A stretch of 64,000 bases of DNA from Siphonodentalium dalli. Taxonomy: Eukaryota > Mollusca > Scaphopoda > Gadilida > Siphonodentaliidae. Numbering within the stretch: position 1 is the first letter of the stretch; every line of letters begins with the position of its first letter. A program made the translations under genes and the position numbers. The stretch is taken from NCBI GenBank assembly GCA_032622095.1, contig CP136067.1:135351990-135415989 (forward strand), written 5' to 3'. The notes below the pieces were generated by a model, which ran no database searches, was not told the origin of the DNA, and was given only the letters and a program-made list of their open reading frames with translations. Shown piece after piece: positions 12,497-26,012 of the stretch.

Positions 12497-12937
12497 TAGT
12501 TTAATGACATAAAACGTCCACAAGAGACCGATGTCAAAATAACAAATATATATAATACAATTTCAACAATGATTCAACATAATACATATACTGTAGTAAC
12601 TATTTCATTATTATATCAGCAGAATCTGACCTTTCTTTGAAAAATTTCCGGAGAATTTTTGGCCATCATTCAATCCAATAAATGTATCACTCATCATCCC
12701 TATCTCACAAAAGAAGTGTTTACGCATCTTATCATATGTGTTGCAAGCATAAGGAAGTGTTCTTCATTCTCAACCTCCATGTTACATTTCCTACAAATTA
12801 TTTCATCAAGTGACACTTTTGGCTGTTTATGGCGACCCTTTTCAATTTTCAAGTTATGATTACTAATTCTTAGTTTACAAAACAGAATTTTTGTGTCGAT
12901 ATTCTGGACAATATTAAGATAAGATTCTTGTGTATAT
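12497..12937 (-). pseudogene. 5'-truncated LINE 3' end (ORF2 C-terminus plus 3' UTR)
   Basis: Reading the minus strand from 12937, the sequence matches the C-terminal coding part of the LINE at 50.4-52.1 kb (the region of its residues RISNHNLEIEKGRHKQPK). It then continues beyond where that copy ends, into a frame containing CRKCNMEVENEEHF, which looks like the Cys/His-rich tail of jockey/CR1-type ORF2 proteins. It ends with an untranslated region finishing at TTATGTCATTAAACT. The same 3' boundary is found at 40926. Truncation at the 5' side is normal for LINE copies. Confidence 0.8.
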
Positions 12938-12943
12938 AGAGGA

Positions 12944-13081
12944 TCTCACATGAGTTTCTATTTTATACGGAATTTATCAACCGAGTTCACTAAATTCGAT
13001 TTGAGCCGAGGTTTACCGAGGCTCAAATAGAATTTAGAGGACGAGGTTGATAAATTACGTATAAAATAGGACGAGTGTGAG
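12944..13081. repeat. Inverted repeat with ~60 bp arms
   Basis: CTCACATGAGTTTCTATTTT on the left pairs with TAAAATAGGACGAGTGTGAG on the right; the centre holds facing GAGCC/GAGGCTC words. The arms tolerate several mismatches. A related sequence without the full palindrome occurs near 38150-38290. Confidence 0.65.
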
Positions 13082-13469
13082 ATACATTTTATCACATGAT
13101 CAAATAAACCCGAAGCAACGCGCAATTTTCATCGAAAACAACAATCATAAACTACAGCGATCGCAAGTTATTTGAAGAACGCCGTGACGTCATCGCACGC
13201 GCTGATATTAAACGTGTCTATTACCGATAATTATGAAACTGCTTTTATGGCCAAATTATGTGATAAAATGTTGTTTGACTACACTGTACGTCCTTAACTT
13301 ATTCGCGTCCGAACATTGTCATCGTTGATAATATCAGTTTTATAATTCTCTATGTGGCTTTCTTTCAATTTGATTTTAACTTTTGTTACGGTTTATATAG
13401 AGAAGGCAAGCATTGGCACGTGAGCTTTGATTGCAATCGTCTAGCCAACAGTTCACTATGACCTGATAA

Positions 13470-13975
13470 GAATACAAGAAAACCATAGTCAGAAATGGTA
13501 ACGCGCTCAAGGTCATATATTGTATACCCATGCTTGTAATTATAGAATATAAAATATATTGGTTTCGCGAATGACCAACTCAGAATTCCGTTAAAATAAC
13601 AATAACAACCAGCACCTAATTAACGAACCGGCGGCCGACTCGGCCATCTCCGACCACAACCATCAGTGGGCTGCAGAACGAAACATATCTATAAAAGTTG
13701 AAATATAAGACTTACTAATTATCTTTTAAATTTCTTTTATTGGTAATTGACATAGCTTGTCACAAACCAAAAATCAACATTATTGACATAATAATGTGAA
13801 GGACAATAAACGAAATTGAAATTCCCAACTACACCTTTTACCGGACACGGCCTCCTGGTCGCGCAGTTCGACTTTTAAACCGGAAAAAAACAATTATCTA
13901 TAAATAAAATGCCCATCGGACCACAGCTATCAAGAATTTGCAGAACAGTATACACGCGGCGCGCGCTAATAATTA
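13470..13975 (+). repeat. D-family dispersed element, copy 2
   Basis: Same landmarks and order as the 7.06 kb copy, including the CTATAAATAAAA box near 13899 and the ACACGCGGCGCGCG tail. A few small indels separate the two copies. Confidence 0.65.
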
Positions 13976-14080
13976 AGTACAAAATAATCACAGAAAACAG
14001 AACCGTATCACCTTACTGCGAGTGACCAGAAATTTGAATGGCACTATTTTTCTCATAAACGGACTCGAATAGTCGTCAAT

Positions 14081-14914
14081 AGAGAACTTTCGCAAAATCA
14101 CGATTACGATTACGGATATGTGACCCGCCATATCAAATCCAGTCGGAAGTCGGGATTTGTTTACCCTGTGCCAATGCATTCTCTTATATATGCGAGTCGA
14201 CCATAGGTCGCCTCGCATATATAAGAGAATGCATTGGCCTAACAATTTTTTATCATTTGTTTTAAATAAATGTTTCTTACAATTTTTAGGACATAAAATA
14301 AAAAACATCCATTACCCTGCAGGGAGCCCCACACATACAATGTATATAGAAGCATATTATAGAAGAGTGTCGTCTGCTCATGTTTGTCTGGGGCTCTGTA
14401 TGGGTGAAATTATAAAATTGTTAAAGAATACAAGATAAAATTATTAAAATTGTAAAAAATTGTTAGGCCAATGCATTCTCTTATATATAAGAGAATGCAT
14501 TGGCACAGGGTAAAAAAAATCCCGACTTCCGACTGGATTTGATATGGCGGGTCACATATAAACAATATCCTGTCATTATACGGCAAAAATTTCAATTTTT
14601 ACATACGGGACATATTTGGACCCTTTACCATAGAACTACCCATGTGCAGATGTGTCAAGGATGTGCCACCGCGGTCCTGCTTGGGGACGCTCTAACATTA
14701 TCTGTGTGGTGTATAGAACGCACGGATAAGAACATGGGATCTGCAGAAGACACACATTAATTTTTCCAACAAATATATGTGTAACTGAATATAGTGGGGC
14801 ATATGCTGTCTCACCAATAAACCATCGTATGTAATTTGTGATGGTGTCCACCTTACAGGACAATATTAATACATCCTATCCGTAATCGTAATAGTGATTT
14901 TGCGAAAGGTCTCT
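14081..14914. repeat. 38 bp inverted repeat flanking a C-family element
   Basis: 14081-14118 (AGAGAACTTTCGCAAAATCA...) is the inverted complement of 14877-14914 with about three mismatches. The C element (14120-14555) lies against the inside of the left arm. The region right of it up to 14876 has no recognised content. Confidence 0.65.
14120..14555. mobile_element. C-family element, copy 1, carrying the double-hairpin module
   Basis: Ends are inverted complements (GTGACCCGCCATATCAAATC, then AGTCGGAAGTCGGGATTT). Inside are two hairpins: 14171-14237 (arms CCAATGCATTCTCTTATATA around a GACCATAGGTC centre) and 14468-14503, a perfect 36 bp palindrome lacking the centre. The core between them holds CCTGCAGGGAGCCCCACACA and A/T-rich AATTGTTAAAGAAT words. 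No protein is encoded. The transposase family is unknown. Confidence 0.75.
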
Positions 14915-14919
14915 ATATA

Positions 14920-15815
14920 TTGCTGCAAAACAAATAAGTAGGTTTCGCAAAACACACGGACAGACTTTCGGGTACGTTATTTACGTTTAGTGTACAATGG
15001 CATTACGTCTTATATGCACTATATATAGGTGAGCGGCAGAGACCCCAAAAAATCGATTTAATATACCCACCGTACTTAAGGACAAATTTGGTTTCTTTGG
15101 AAAGGTGAGGTTGTAGGCTAATTGATATGACCTACTATCGGATCTGAAAGTGGTGCGGTTGTCATGGAAACGGGCCCCCAAAAGTATTGTCACATATCGA
15201 CGGTATTGTCAATAAATGCCATCGATCGAATAATGGAAGGCTGCATTTTTCAACATTCATTTTCATTTTAAGTCAATTCTGGTTTAATGGTATAAGGACG
15301 ATATGTGAACTCAGCTGAACGTTCCTATTGGAGATATGAGTCCGTATGGTGGTTGGAACGCCGTTTTTGGGTAATTTTTGGGTTTTTTAGTGAGAAAATT
15401 GTGATTTTTGGAATCGCAGTGCTGGTTGAGAACAACACACTATCAAATGGACTGTGATATGTCATTTTGAATATCTTGATGTGGCCTACCCGATTGGATG
15501 GCTTATATGGTTGGGCGTTGATTTGGTTGTCATGGAAACGACTCTAATATTTCAGAATAAATGTGTGTATATTCCTTGAAATTTCATGAAGAGTTTATCG
15601 ATACAAACCGACAATCTACTACAACAATAGTATTGAACTTTATACCATTCCCTAGAATGTTCTAGACTACATCTACTTTCGGAATAAAGGATCATTCTGA
15701 TTTTAAATACCAATATTGGTATTTTTTTTATGTTATTTTGAATAAAAGTTCCATTTTCTGTATAAAATTAGTGAAAGTTTGTGAAATTTTAATTCTTCAG
15801 CAAAATTGAACGAGG
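14920..15815. repeat. Degenerate repeat region with GTTGTCATGGAAAC boxes
   Basis: GTTGTCATGGAAAC occurs at about 15167 and 15527, and an inverted relative at about 21547 (GTTTCCATGG). Surrounding words (AATATACC.ACCGTACTTAAG, TTTGGTTTC) recur inverted around 21540-21690, so this is a diverged dispersed repeat. No gene is seen. Confidence 0.4.
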
Positions 15816-15818
15816 TGA

Positions 15819-16687
15819 TCAAAATATCGCCTGAACGGTGTATATATGTATATATGTCCACCTTGATCATCGAATTAGATAAGAAAATATTCGAAATAAA
15901 AAATATGAAGTACTGACCGTGCATCTATACCCTGACAAACGTACAATTTAGTGATGCTAATTGGATTAGAACATTGGTGTTTATAATTGAAATGCCAATG
16001 GCGATATCAGAATTATGTACCATAAGTTGATGACAATGATGGACTACCAATGTGTTCATGTACAACAAATACGCGGCGGATTAAATGTGGTCATGGGATT
16101 TTGACTGCGAGAAACATTCAACAAATTGCAAGAACCCTGAATGAGTTTGCTGGATTTTTATCGCGGTTAAAATCCCATGACCACGTTGAATCAAACATTT
16201 ATTATTTATATTTTTATACTTAAATTCATTATGAACTAGGATTGTTTGGCTACCCCCCTATTTTTTAAACTTCAAATTAAGTTTTGGAACGGTAAACCCA
16301 CTACTGGTGGGGCTGTTAATGTCCCGTTATTTTGCTGGTTAAATTGTGGGACTCCTTTGACGGAGAGCGGAATGAAGCTTGTTTATTTTTTTTAAATGGA
16401 CCAATAGGAACCTTACATATACGTAGAATGGTTTTATCTCAGTCATAACACCATTTATGCTCAACGCATTTTAATTGCAAATTAAAATCAATAATACTGC
16501 AAATTAGTGACACCACGGTTCGTGATTGTTACGCATTAAGGTTGGGGTTTATAAAAGGAGAGTTTTCAATCATTGTCAGGGTATAGATGCACGGTCAGTA
16601 CTTCATATTTTTTATTTCGAATATTTTCTTATCTAATTCGATGATCAAGGTGGACATATATACACCGTTCAGGCGATATCAGAATAT
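15819..16687. mobile_element. Probable non-autonomous element with ~115 bp inverted ends
   Basis: The left block (about 15819-15940) and right block (about 16574-16687) are close inverted complements: ATCGCCTGAACGGTGTATAT, CCACCTTGATCATCGAATTA, GTACTGACCGTGCATC. The interior has a second, smaller inverted pair (GTGGTCATGGGATTTTGAC near 16088 and its complement near 16168). No transposase-like frame and no certain target duplication. Confidence 0.65.
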
Positions 16688-17024
16688 TAGAGTTCTTCCA
16701 TTGCTACGTTTCAAACGTCAATTGTCCCAGTTTTAGTTTTTGTATTGTTTTATTCCATAGCGATACTGAGTCTATTTAACGTTTAGTTATGACAAACGTA
16801 CACAATATAATTGATGGTATTTGTTAAAAGTAACCACTACTGGTCATTTGATAAACGATCGCACATGTTATGCAATAAATTATTCGAAATACATGTATAA
16901 TCCATATTAATCGATAGAAGCGTTTAATGGCAGGGGTCTTCGATTCACATGTATATTACTTTACACCAAGGAATAAATATAAAACTTCTTACAGGAAGAG
17001 ATAGACCTTCTTTAACGGTTAAGG

Positions 17025-18330
17025 ACCTCATATGAGCCTCAGTGGAGATGATATTAAGCTATGACATGTTGCCATATGGGACGGTGGGGTGATAAATTTC
17101 CTTCCCGACACCTTTCGGAAAGAAGCTTCGAAAAATGTTAAACTTAAATAAATAAACTTGTCCTGATCTAACTAAAGCCTGGATCATCGTGTGTATGAAA
17201 AAAGAGCGAGCAACTGTCTCAAACATTAATGTGACTATCAATGCCTCAGTGCATCAAGCCAATCAGTGAATTATTTGCATGTCTATCAACTCAGACGATC
17301 TCCGACCTAAAGTTCTGCGACTGCTCAGGCGCACAAACTGCTTTACAAATTGATGGGAATATTGCAGATGTGAATTCATATAGTACCCGTCTATCAGAAT
17401 CGGTGCGACTAATTTTTATATTTTAGTCATTTAAGGTCGCATTGACCCTTCTCGCCGGACCCATATACTCCAATGTTAGCGATGTTTTGGGTACGTTCTG
17501 TCAGCTTAGGCGCACAAACTACTTGATAAATTGAAGGGAATATTAGATACTTGAATTCATATACTTGTTTGCAATGATTTGTGACACAATATTGAACGTT
17601 CAAATGGCAAAATCCTGAACACAAATGCTTGTAGCAATTTCCATCACCGGTCATCTACATTGTGCATCAACGTGTGCACATCATAAAATATCTGGAACAC
17701 ATCTAGACATTCCTATGAATTGTTGATGCTTGATTGCATAGCGTTTCACTTTTAGTGCATATTAATGGATTTCGGACAATGGCGTCATGACAACAATCGA
17801 AACATATAGTTGTCAGTTGATTAACTAACATGCACAATAACCAATTGAGTCATTATTTGCTACTTTTTCGAAAAACGTAGATAATTATGTTCGCGATATA
17901 CGTAAAGAATCAACTTTTTACTAAATTTGGTTGCCAATGTGGAAGCAATCTTGAGTAATTTGTTCCATAACTACCGTAGTGTAACACATTTAAGATAGTC
18001 CAAACAATAAACACCTTTTATACCAAAGATAGTTACATTTCACGTGAACAAAATGGTCCAAAACATGAAAAGTGATTTTTTCCGATAGTTATGTCAAGTT
18101 TGTGAGAGATAAATCCAACGTTTCTTGTAATGTCAGTGGTGACAATAGTAACAATTAACCAGGGTGCATCAATCATGTTAGTGTTCAACGAATAGAAGGC
18201 ACAATAGCCAATTTTATACACCAACCACAAGTTGTAAGCGAAGGCAGGACACGCTGGGGCAATATCTACCATTTTCCATATTTTGGCAAACATTTTGAGT
18301 CAAAGTAACAATTTTGGTTCCAATGAGTTG
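17025..18330. repeat. Diverged dispersed repeat, inverted relative of 46.5-47.9 kb
   Basis: Segments 17030-17295 and 18010-18330 match, in reverse orientation and at roughly three-quarters identity by eye, 46525-46775 and 47500-47830. Landmarks are CACTGATTGGCTTGATGCA (as its complement), CTCAGTGGAGA, and AAACTTGACAT..AAT. Small open frames within it appear on opposite strands in the two copies and are not conserved. Confidence 0.55.
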
Positions 18331-21300
18331 GAATATGTATAGGTAATGATATGCTTCACTTGCATTGCACAGATCTGCTCATTTCTTGTTTAAAATATTA
18401 CTAGAATCACAATTTTTTGTGAAATTTCTTACCGTGTTCTGTAAACTCCAATGTTTGAGGTACCGGAAGGGACTAGAACCCAAATAATTGCATTGGGACA
18501 GCCGTTCATTGATTTGGGACACTCATTGGATGTATTTGAATACTAGTGTGGTTCCTTTGGACACTCAGTCGATGGTATACGTGACTATTGGCTGTACATT
18601 ATATTCGATATGAGAAGATTTAGTTAGAAATTAATTATACTACTTATTTTTGTTACTTTCGACCGCCATTTTCGCCGCCAGTTTGGGACAACGAATGGAC
18701 AAATCATCTGAACCGTATATAGTTCACAGTTATCGAATTATGACTGGACATCATTTATGGTGGTGCAACTAGCTATTTATCCCAATAAATGGCGTCCCAA
18801 TGAAAACTATTTGGTGAACTTTAGCAACAATTTCTCAATTACTTTCTACTACTTTCGGCAGCTTTCGTCACCATTATGTGTCCACATTTTCGAAAGTGCA
18901 AGAAACCATCATTTCTGCTAAAATGGGCACAAGTGGTTCATTTCTGACATCTAATTAGTATTCACTACACTGCTCTGTTCAATGCCGGATATTCTGGGCA
19001 TTAAAATAATAATTTGTCTTCGAAATTGATTACATCTTTTTCGAATTTTAGGGACACGAAGGGCCAAATCCTCGTGACATGACTCATAATTATCATATAT
19101 TTATTTAACATAGTATGTGTTGGCATAAATGACCATTTAACACATTATTTTTCTTATAAATGAAAACGATTCGGTGAAATTTGGCGAAAATTGGCCAAAA
19201 TGTACCACTTCCGGTCTCCCTTATGTCCGACTCTTTGGATTGTGACAATCTAATGGTACACGGAATGACATGTCAGTCATGACAACTATAATAATCTGTT
19301 TTTGTTACATGTTTCTGCCATATTTATAACTTAAATTTAAATGCCATGGAAGTGTCTATTCCATCAGAAATGGAACATGTTACAAAAAAGCCATAAATTG
19401 GACATTTTTTTCAATGATCTCTAGAAAATGTTCCACAAAGCGGATTTCAGAGGATTTTGGATATGTTGTTCCCCAGATTCAGCCAGAAAGAAATACCCTA
19501 AAATAGCTTATTATCAATTTGCTATAGGTTCACTGCTTCAACGACCACACTACTTCGCTAACGCCGTTTTACACACACCTACAATCGAGATCGTATATGT
19601 ATACATGCAAACATGGATGTGGCGATATGGCGTTTGTACCCCCTACCCCCTCCCATTTGGTAAACAACCATACTAATAGTAGGAAATTCCGCTCCTCCAG
19701 CAGCCTTCAGTAGGAAATTTCAGAGTTAAAACTTGTCGAATTTGTTTTTAATTTTAATTTTTAATTTTTTTAATTTTATTTTTAATTTTTAACTTTCGAA
19801 TAGACTGTAGTCCACATTTTGATTTGTTATGGGAAACCTCAAAATACTTGTTAGGGTCCCAACTGGAAAATTCCGACCCAAAGGGGTGTGTTAGAATAAA
19901 ATGTATTGTAGTTCATATGGTTTGGTCTGATTAGTCGAAACATGAGGATTAATTGTGGTCCAAGTTAAGAAACGAGGGATGCACGATGCAAACAATATCC
20001 ATATAATTTCATTACTTATGAAATATGGGGATCCGAGAGGGGATGAACATTGTGAATCCATTGATGACTAGTGTGATGCAATCGGATTTTCTTACATGGG
20101 CACCCCCCCCCCCCCCATTCAGGATAACTTCGTCATGTCCATGACGACGAATTTATATGGTGGGTCCGCTAGTATGTAGTTTCAGTAATGTTAAATAATT
20201 ATGTGATATGTATCGCGCCTATTCGATCAGTCCATGGACGTATGTGCGCCGTTTTGGATTTCTGACCGAAAATGTTTTACATAACGAACCCACACTAACA
20301 CTCCATCCTACCAACTGCGCAGTTTTATCTGTAGATGGTGTTGCACCCAAATACGACACGTCAGGGCGTAACTGACACCATAATGGAACACCCATATACC
20401 TCAAAATGGTGACACCACCGGTGACCCGAGACAAATTTTATCCCCTGACTTTATTCATTGCTTGAAATGAAAGCCCCATATACACAACAATCTCAATAAT
20501 AAACTAACGCCGAAATATCACATATTGTTGTGTTGGCGTCTCTTGGCAGAATACATTATTCACCAAACAATGATTTATATTAACGGTTGATGCTCTCACG
20601 CATATCATCTGAAATTTTACAATGAACTGCATATCATATTTATATGGAATGCAGTTGCACCTAGTTATTGTGACGCAAGTGTACATACATTAATATTACA
20701 TACCAGTTTATGATATCAGTCAACAATGTTGGTGCGCAGGGGATCTGTCAACACGATACGAAACTCACGGGAGCCACACTCCTTGGTAAACAGCTGTTAA
20801 TAAATATGAAGATGGTGACGTTACGGGAAGCTGGTAAAATAAGCTGGTGTCTGGAGAACGGTGCCTGAGTGACGATGTCATTTGACACACAACGAGCACC
20901 GTCCTCCAGAAATATATATATACAAAAAAGTGGTTTTCCCAAAAATTCTCTGTTCGCACAGATTTAGGCTTCTGGCTAACTCAGTTTTCATATTCCCCAT
21001 ATCCGTGCGAACAATTTGATATATAATACGTCTTGGTGGTTGGCGACATGATTCAACTAGTAAAAAAATAAGGCCCTTTTCTGGTCTCTGCTGCTCCACT
21101 ATGTAATTAATACTCCATCCGGTTTCAACAAGGTGTTTGAACCCTCACGTGATACCATTACGTTGCCAACGTCATTACATCGTTAGCCCATAATCCCTAA
21201 AAAAAACTTCCCACACATTCCATTCTGTCATTTCTGTGAATTCAAATAACATTACATTCTGATAGATAAACTGTCATTCTCACAAAGGAATGTCATTCCA

Positions 21301-23480
21301 ATTTTCACCAGTTTCCCCATAAACAAAACACTTAAATCACTTAAATCACCCCAAAATGACGAAAAAGTTCAGAAAAACATCAAAAAGAGAAGCGAATGAA
21401 GTTTGAATGCACAGGGTAGTTTGGAAAATGAGCCTGTCGTAATACAACACACATTTGGTCCTCATTCTAGTGGAACAGTATAACATGAACTGTATTTTAT
21501 TGTGATAGCGGCTACAATTATTGCTAATTTCACGAAAGTCGGGTCACCGTTTCCATGGTTACCGCACCACTTTCAAAGTTTTTGACAGGGCCTATCTTGA
21601 GGCATATATCTAACCTTTTATATGAAATATAAAAATCGCTTAAGTACCATAGGTATATTAAACTCCTTAAATACGGCCATTCTAAGGGTGTTTACTGCTA
21701 CGCTGATCAGGCCGTGCCAAGGGGGCGATGGGGATATTTCGCAGGACAACATATTTCTTGTTTCGCGCGATGCAAGTTATTTTAGGAAATTGCAGTAAGG
21801 CTGATCTGGTCTGGAGTCTGGACTGGACACTCTATGCTCTATGAGGCTATATCGTTACACTATGCATGCCGTCATGGCGGCGAACAGAGCGTCGGAGGGT
21901 CATAGAGCCAGTGTCTAGTCGAGATCTGGCCGTGTCAATGGAACTATAGCGATGAGGATATCTCGCAGGACAACACATTACGGATTTTCGCGGATGTTTC
22001 TTCGCTGATGTCTCATTCTTGCAGTATATGTAACTTTTATGACCGCGTTAATTGCGTTCGATGTTTAGGATGAACAATGGCTCGGCCACTCTTGAAGAAT
22101 AACTTTATTGCGGGAACACAATGCATATTATAACAGCTAACGTTGTTGATGACGTATGTCTCAGTTGGAATGTAGATTAGTAGAATTTGTGTCCGCATTT
22201 AGAGGCTTTCTGTTGTGGTAAATGAGAAACCTGCAGTAATAAGCCGTAGTTTTTTGTAATAATTTGAAGGATTAGTGGTTTTAACGGAATTCTGATAAAA
22301 CCGATATATTTTATGTTATAATTTATACATATGCCTAATAATATGACATTGAGGGCGTTACCGTGACCATTTCTGACTATGGTTTTCTTGTCAAATTGTG
22401 TGCAGGATCTCGGCAAAGTGTGTGCACGTTCTAATTCTATATAGCCGTGATGTCCTAAGGTCACAGGAGGTAGGCTATAAATTTCTTCAGTTTGTATCAA
22501 AATAAACTTCGCGTCGTCCTACAATCAGTTTCTTTGTGGTCAAATTCTACTATACACGCCGATGCGCAGTGTATTTATTTCTTTTTTAATTCGACTGTAT
22601 GTTTTTGGTCGAAATTCTAGTGACATAGTTACGTTCAACCTGCTATATAATAGCCCAGTTTTTAGCTCTGCGTAGTATGATTTTCCACCAAACAGTTATT
22701 CTCTTAGAACTGTAACGTCAAACATGACGTTACTATTGAACGGCGACCCATTTTCGATACCTTTTCGGCAAAAAGAATTAAGTTAAGACATATTTTTGTT
22801 TAATAAAATTCAGTATAGTACAGTATATAGTCATTGTATGTCTCTATCTTCAGTCTATAGCATGACATTAAGTTAACCAATGCCGTGTGGTTTGACTTCT
22901 GAAAGTTTGAGGCGTTGGCAGCATTTCACACATTTTTTGTGGTACAATTCAGATTATCTAGAATTGTACCACAAAACGACGGTCGTGTCTCCATGGGAAT
23001 ACAGGATACTGACCAATCAGGACGAGTCTTGTATGCAGGTTTAGGCAAGGTCGTATTACAAATCAAAATAAACTTGATGCAATGATATAGTCTCTCAAGT
23101 AATTTGTTTTGTTGTATCACACAACCATCACTTATCAAGCTTCGTCCATCGATGTCGTAATCTTTTGAGAAACGATTTTTTTTTGGCCCCACTACTACGA
23201 ATAGCTAAAGGTTTTCGTTACTCAATCCGTGAGTTACGAAACCTCCCTATTTTGGACCGTCCGAAAATTTAAGTCTATACCACAATCTTAGGACAATTGT
23301 GTATAAATATGTACACAATATGTTTTAATTTTGATCTTAAACAAAATTGTGTAGAAGTGATACATGACATAATTATGTGTCCGTGGAATTTTCTCAACAT
23401 TGAATATGAGACACAAGGCATGCGCTCGAAGTGGGTAAATATGAAAACTCATAAGTTAGTACTTTTGTACAATAAACAAT
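18331..23480. other. Long stretch without recognisable genes
   Basis: No protein-like frame, RNA gene or clear element ends. It contains words of the same family as 53.3 and 56.3 kb (GGATTTTGGATATGTTGTTCC near 19450), an A/T run near 19750-19790, a poly-C tract at about 20102-20116, and the small hairpin at 22935-22976. The rest shows nothing I can name. Confidence 0.4.
22935..22976. repeat. Perfect 16 bp-arm hairpin
   Basis: TTTTGTGGTACAATTC and its exact complement surround a 10 bp loop. No T-run follows it, and no gene lies beside it, so I do not call a terminator. Confidence 0.7.
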
Positions 23481-23489
23481 CATCATTAA

Positions 23490-23913
23490 CCCTTTCAGTG
23501 CCAGGTCCGATTTTTGTATCAACACATATACCCTGTGCCAATGTCGCCTCGCATATATAAGAGAATGCATTGGCCTAACAATTTTTCATCATTTGTTATT
23601 ATTTTTTACAATTTTAATAATTTTTTCTTATATTCTTTAACATACTTATTTTGTAGGTTTAGTGCCAGGGAATCTTACGTTTTTCATGGGCATCAAAATT
23701 ATTACTATGAATACTTGGTGATAGTTTTGAGTTATAACATGCCCCTAAGGTTTTATCCAGTTTGTTTTTAAATTCGCTATAGCATGCTTAAGCATACCCA
23801 ACAAAGTTTCAACCCAAAAAAATCTATAAAAAAAAAATATTATTTTTAATTTTTTAATTTTTTTACAGACCGTAAATTAGGGCCGATGAGATCGGTCCCT
23901 GGCACTGAAGGGG
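23490..23913. mobile_element. B-family TTAA-flanked element, copy 1
   Basis: TTAA at 23486-23489 and 23914-23917. The inverted ends are CCCTTTCAGTGCCAGG and its complement (one base differs on the right). A CCC start after TTAA is typical of piggyBac-type MITEs. It contains one arm-deleted hairpin module (23538-23573: the left arm is joined directly to the right arm). No coding frame. Confidence 0.85.
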
Positions 23914-23917
23914 TTAA

Positions 23918-24365
23918 AGGCCCACTTAATTTTCGAATGCCCAGATAACATTATTCACATCATATTCCATATTATAAACCATTTGGAAGAGGAACAAAAA
24001 AAACCCATATTTCTCCAGAATACGGAACAGCTGTGGCCTTGGAGTGTCCTCCAAGTGGTAGAGAGTCTCATGTTCATTCCAAGACTTCCACGTTGTCAAC
24101 CCATAATGCATCAGAATTCAAAATAACTTGGAAGAGATTGAGTTGTTCCCCTTCCATTGAGAATAATAGATTTTATAGTACAGTCCGGATCAAAATTAAG
24201 CACAAAACACACATCGATAGCTCGACAAAAACAATATGTTCCCATTTTATTCGACCGGATCAGTTGATAATCCAATGTTTTTTGCAGCTTCCTCTTTCAA
24301 ATGGTATAAAATATGGAACATGTTGTATATAATGTAATGTGGCGATTCGAAAATAACGTGGGCCT
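23918..24365. mobile_element. H-family TTAA-flanked element abutting the B element
   Basis: TTAA at 23914-23917 (shared with the neighbouring B copy) and 24366-24369. The inverted ends match over about 25 bp: AGGCCCAC.TTATTTTCGAAT on one side and its complement on the other. Length about 448 bp. The 99-codon frame inside lacks any recognisable feature. Confidence 0.8.
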
Positions 24366-24369
24366 TTAA

Positions 24370-25250
24370 GAGAACATGGACAAATAGATAAACTGTGTTT
24401 TTATTTTTATTATTGATAATTCTTCAATAGATTAATAACAAGACATTATGTGTTAAAACCTTTGTTGTGTAAATATTACTGCCACGGTGAAATCCATTTT
24501 ACCAACAAATAGTTGAGCAGATTCTGATCAAAACGCGAAGATCTACGTTACAAAAGGTTAGAGCAACGGAAAAAATTCCCACACACAAAAAAAAAAAAAT
24601 ACAGATAGATTTTCAATTGAAAAATTTGATTTTCAATTGCATTTGACAATATGTGTTGATAAAACGACATTCACTGTAACAGTAATGTTTATATATATAG
24701 AAATGGTTTCAACATACGAACTCTCGTTATTGGAATAACAATAATAAGAACAAAGTATTTTCCATGTTATTCTCGGTGATGATGGTTTTACAAACAAAAC
24801 TTTTTTATTTCTCACATTTACCCACTGCGAGCGCCTTATGTCACTTTAATGACATTTAACAATGACGAGCCTGTTCGTTGTAATTTAATTAATACATTCG
24901 GGTGGAGTTAATCTACATGTATATGGGTCACTTGTTCAACGATTGGAGATCAAACAATTTATGAAACTAAATGGGAAACACAATTCTCATAACTTTTCAA
25001 ATGCCTGTGGCTAAAGTATTTTGATATGCGAATAAGCAACCGCTAATGGTTTACGTTTATGCCATTTTGCTAAATAAAATCACACACACACACAATGCAT
25101 TGTGTGGGTTTCATCCCATGGTGGCACACTGAATATCTCTGAATGAAGTTTGTATACAATCGTGTTAGGGTTATGTTTTAGTTATGTTAATTTTTAAATC
25201 TAGCATTCAGTAATTGTTCACTTGGTTCGCGTTCCCGAGAACAATTTACA
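24370..25250. other. Unassigned; short CA repeat at about 25081-25095
   Basis: No gene or element termini recognised. There is an A-run near 24587 and a CA dinucleotide run followed by a CAATGCATTG palindrome. Confidence 0.4.
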
Positions 25251-25254
25251 TATC

Positions 25255-26012
25255 GCTATAACGACTTGTTTTTATTTCTGCAAGTCGTTATAACGACTTT
25301 TATTAATTAGCTATAGGTTATATATCGGCCGCAATAACTAGAAAGTTGCCCGCGTCATAAGTAACAAAAGTCAGTCAATAAGTGGAAAACACGGCCAATA
25401 AGTAAAAAGTCGACCAATAAGTAGAAAGGCGGCCAATGAGTCAACGGTAACGTAAATGACGTCCTACGTATTTATCTCGATCGGCAAAGAATAGTGGGTC
25501 GACTGTAGATAGATTACAGTTGTTTTCGGATGAATACTGACTGTCACTGTTTTGGGGAGCTAATATACGTGGATGAATAACATTTATCCGTATCAATATC
25601 ATTCCCATTGGAAACAGACAGTACTGTGAGATCGCTGCAAGTTCTTCACAACGTTAACAAGATTACAAATTGCTGGAATAATTGTTAATTTACTAAAGCA
25701 AACAATGGCTATGTTAATATATTCACCCTGTGAAACAACAATTGTCAATGTTGCTAATTAATACTTATAATTTGGTTGTTTCCACATTGACCAAGTTATG
25801 AGGCCTCGATCTGTCGTATTAGCCTGCGGCTTCAGGCCAATACGACAGGACTCGGCCTCATAACTCGGTCAATGTGGAAACAACGAATTAATAACATAGC
25901 AAGTCGACTTGAAAGTCGTTATAACGAGTTGCGTAAGTCATTATAACGAGTTGTGTATTTGTATATTTGGGCGCACGGTTGTGTTTAATTCGGATGGCCC
26001 TATAATGCGCTT
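25255..26012. mobile_element. Rearranged E-family element with internal palindrome
   Basis: ACGACTTG words on the left (25255-25310) and the E terminus on the right (GTATTTGTATATTTGGG...GGCCCTATAATGCGCTTTCG) bracket foreign sequence. That sequence includes four ~22 bp AATAAGT..AAA.GCGGCC-type repeats (about 25370-25445) and a ~120 bp palindrome (25768-25890) with GTTTCCACATTGACC and TATGAGGCC arms. Confidence 0.5.

Noticed and set aside
22935-22976. Rho-independent terminator
   Set aside because: Eukaryotic context, no upstream gene and no T-run after the stem.
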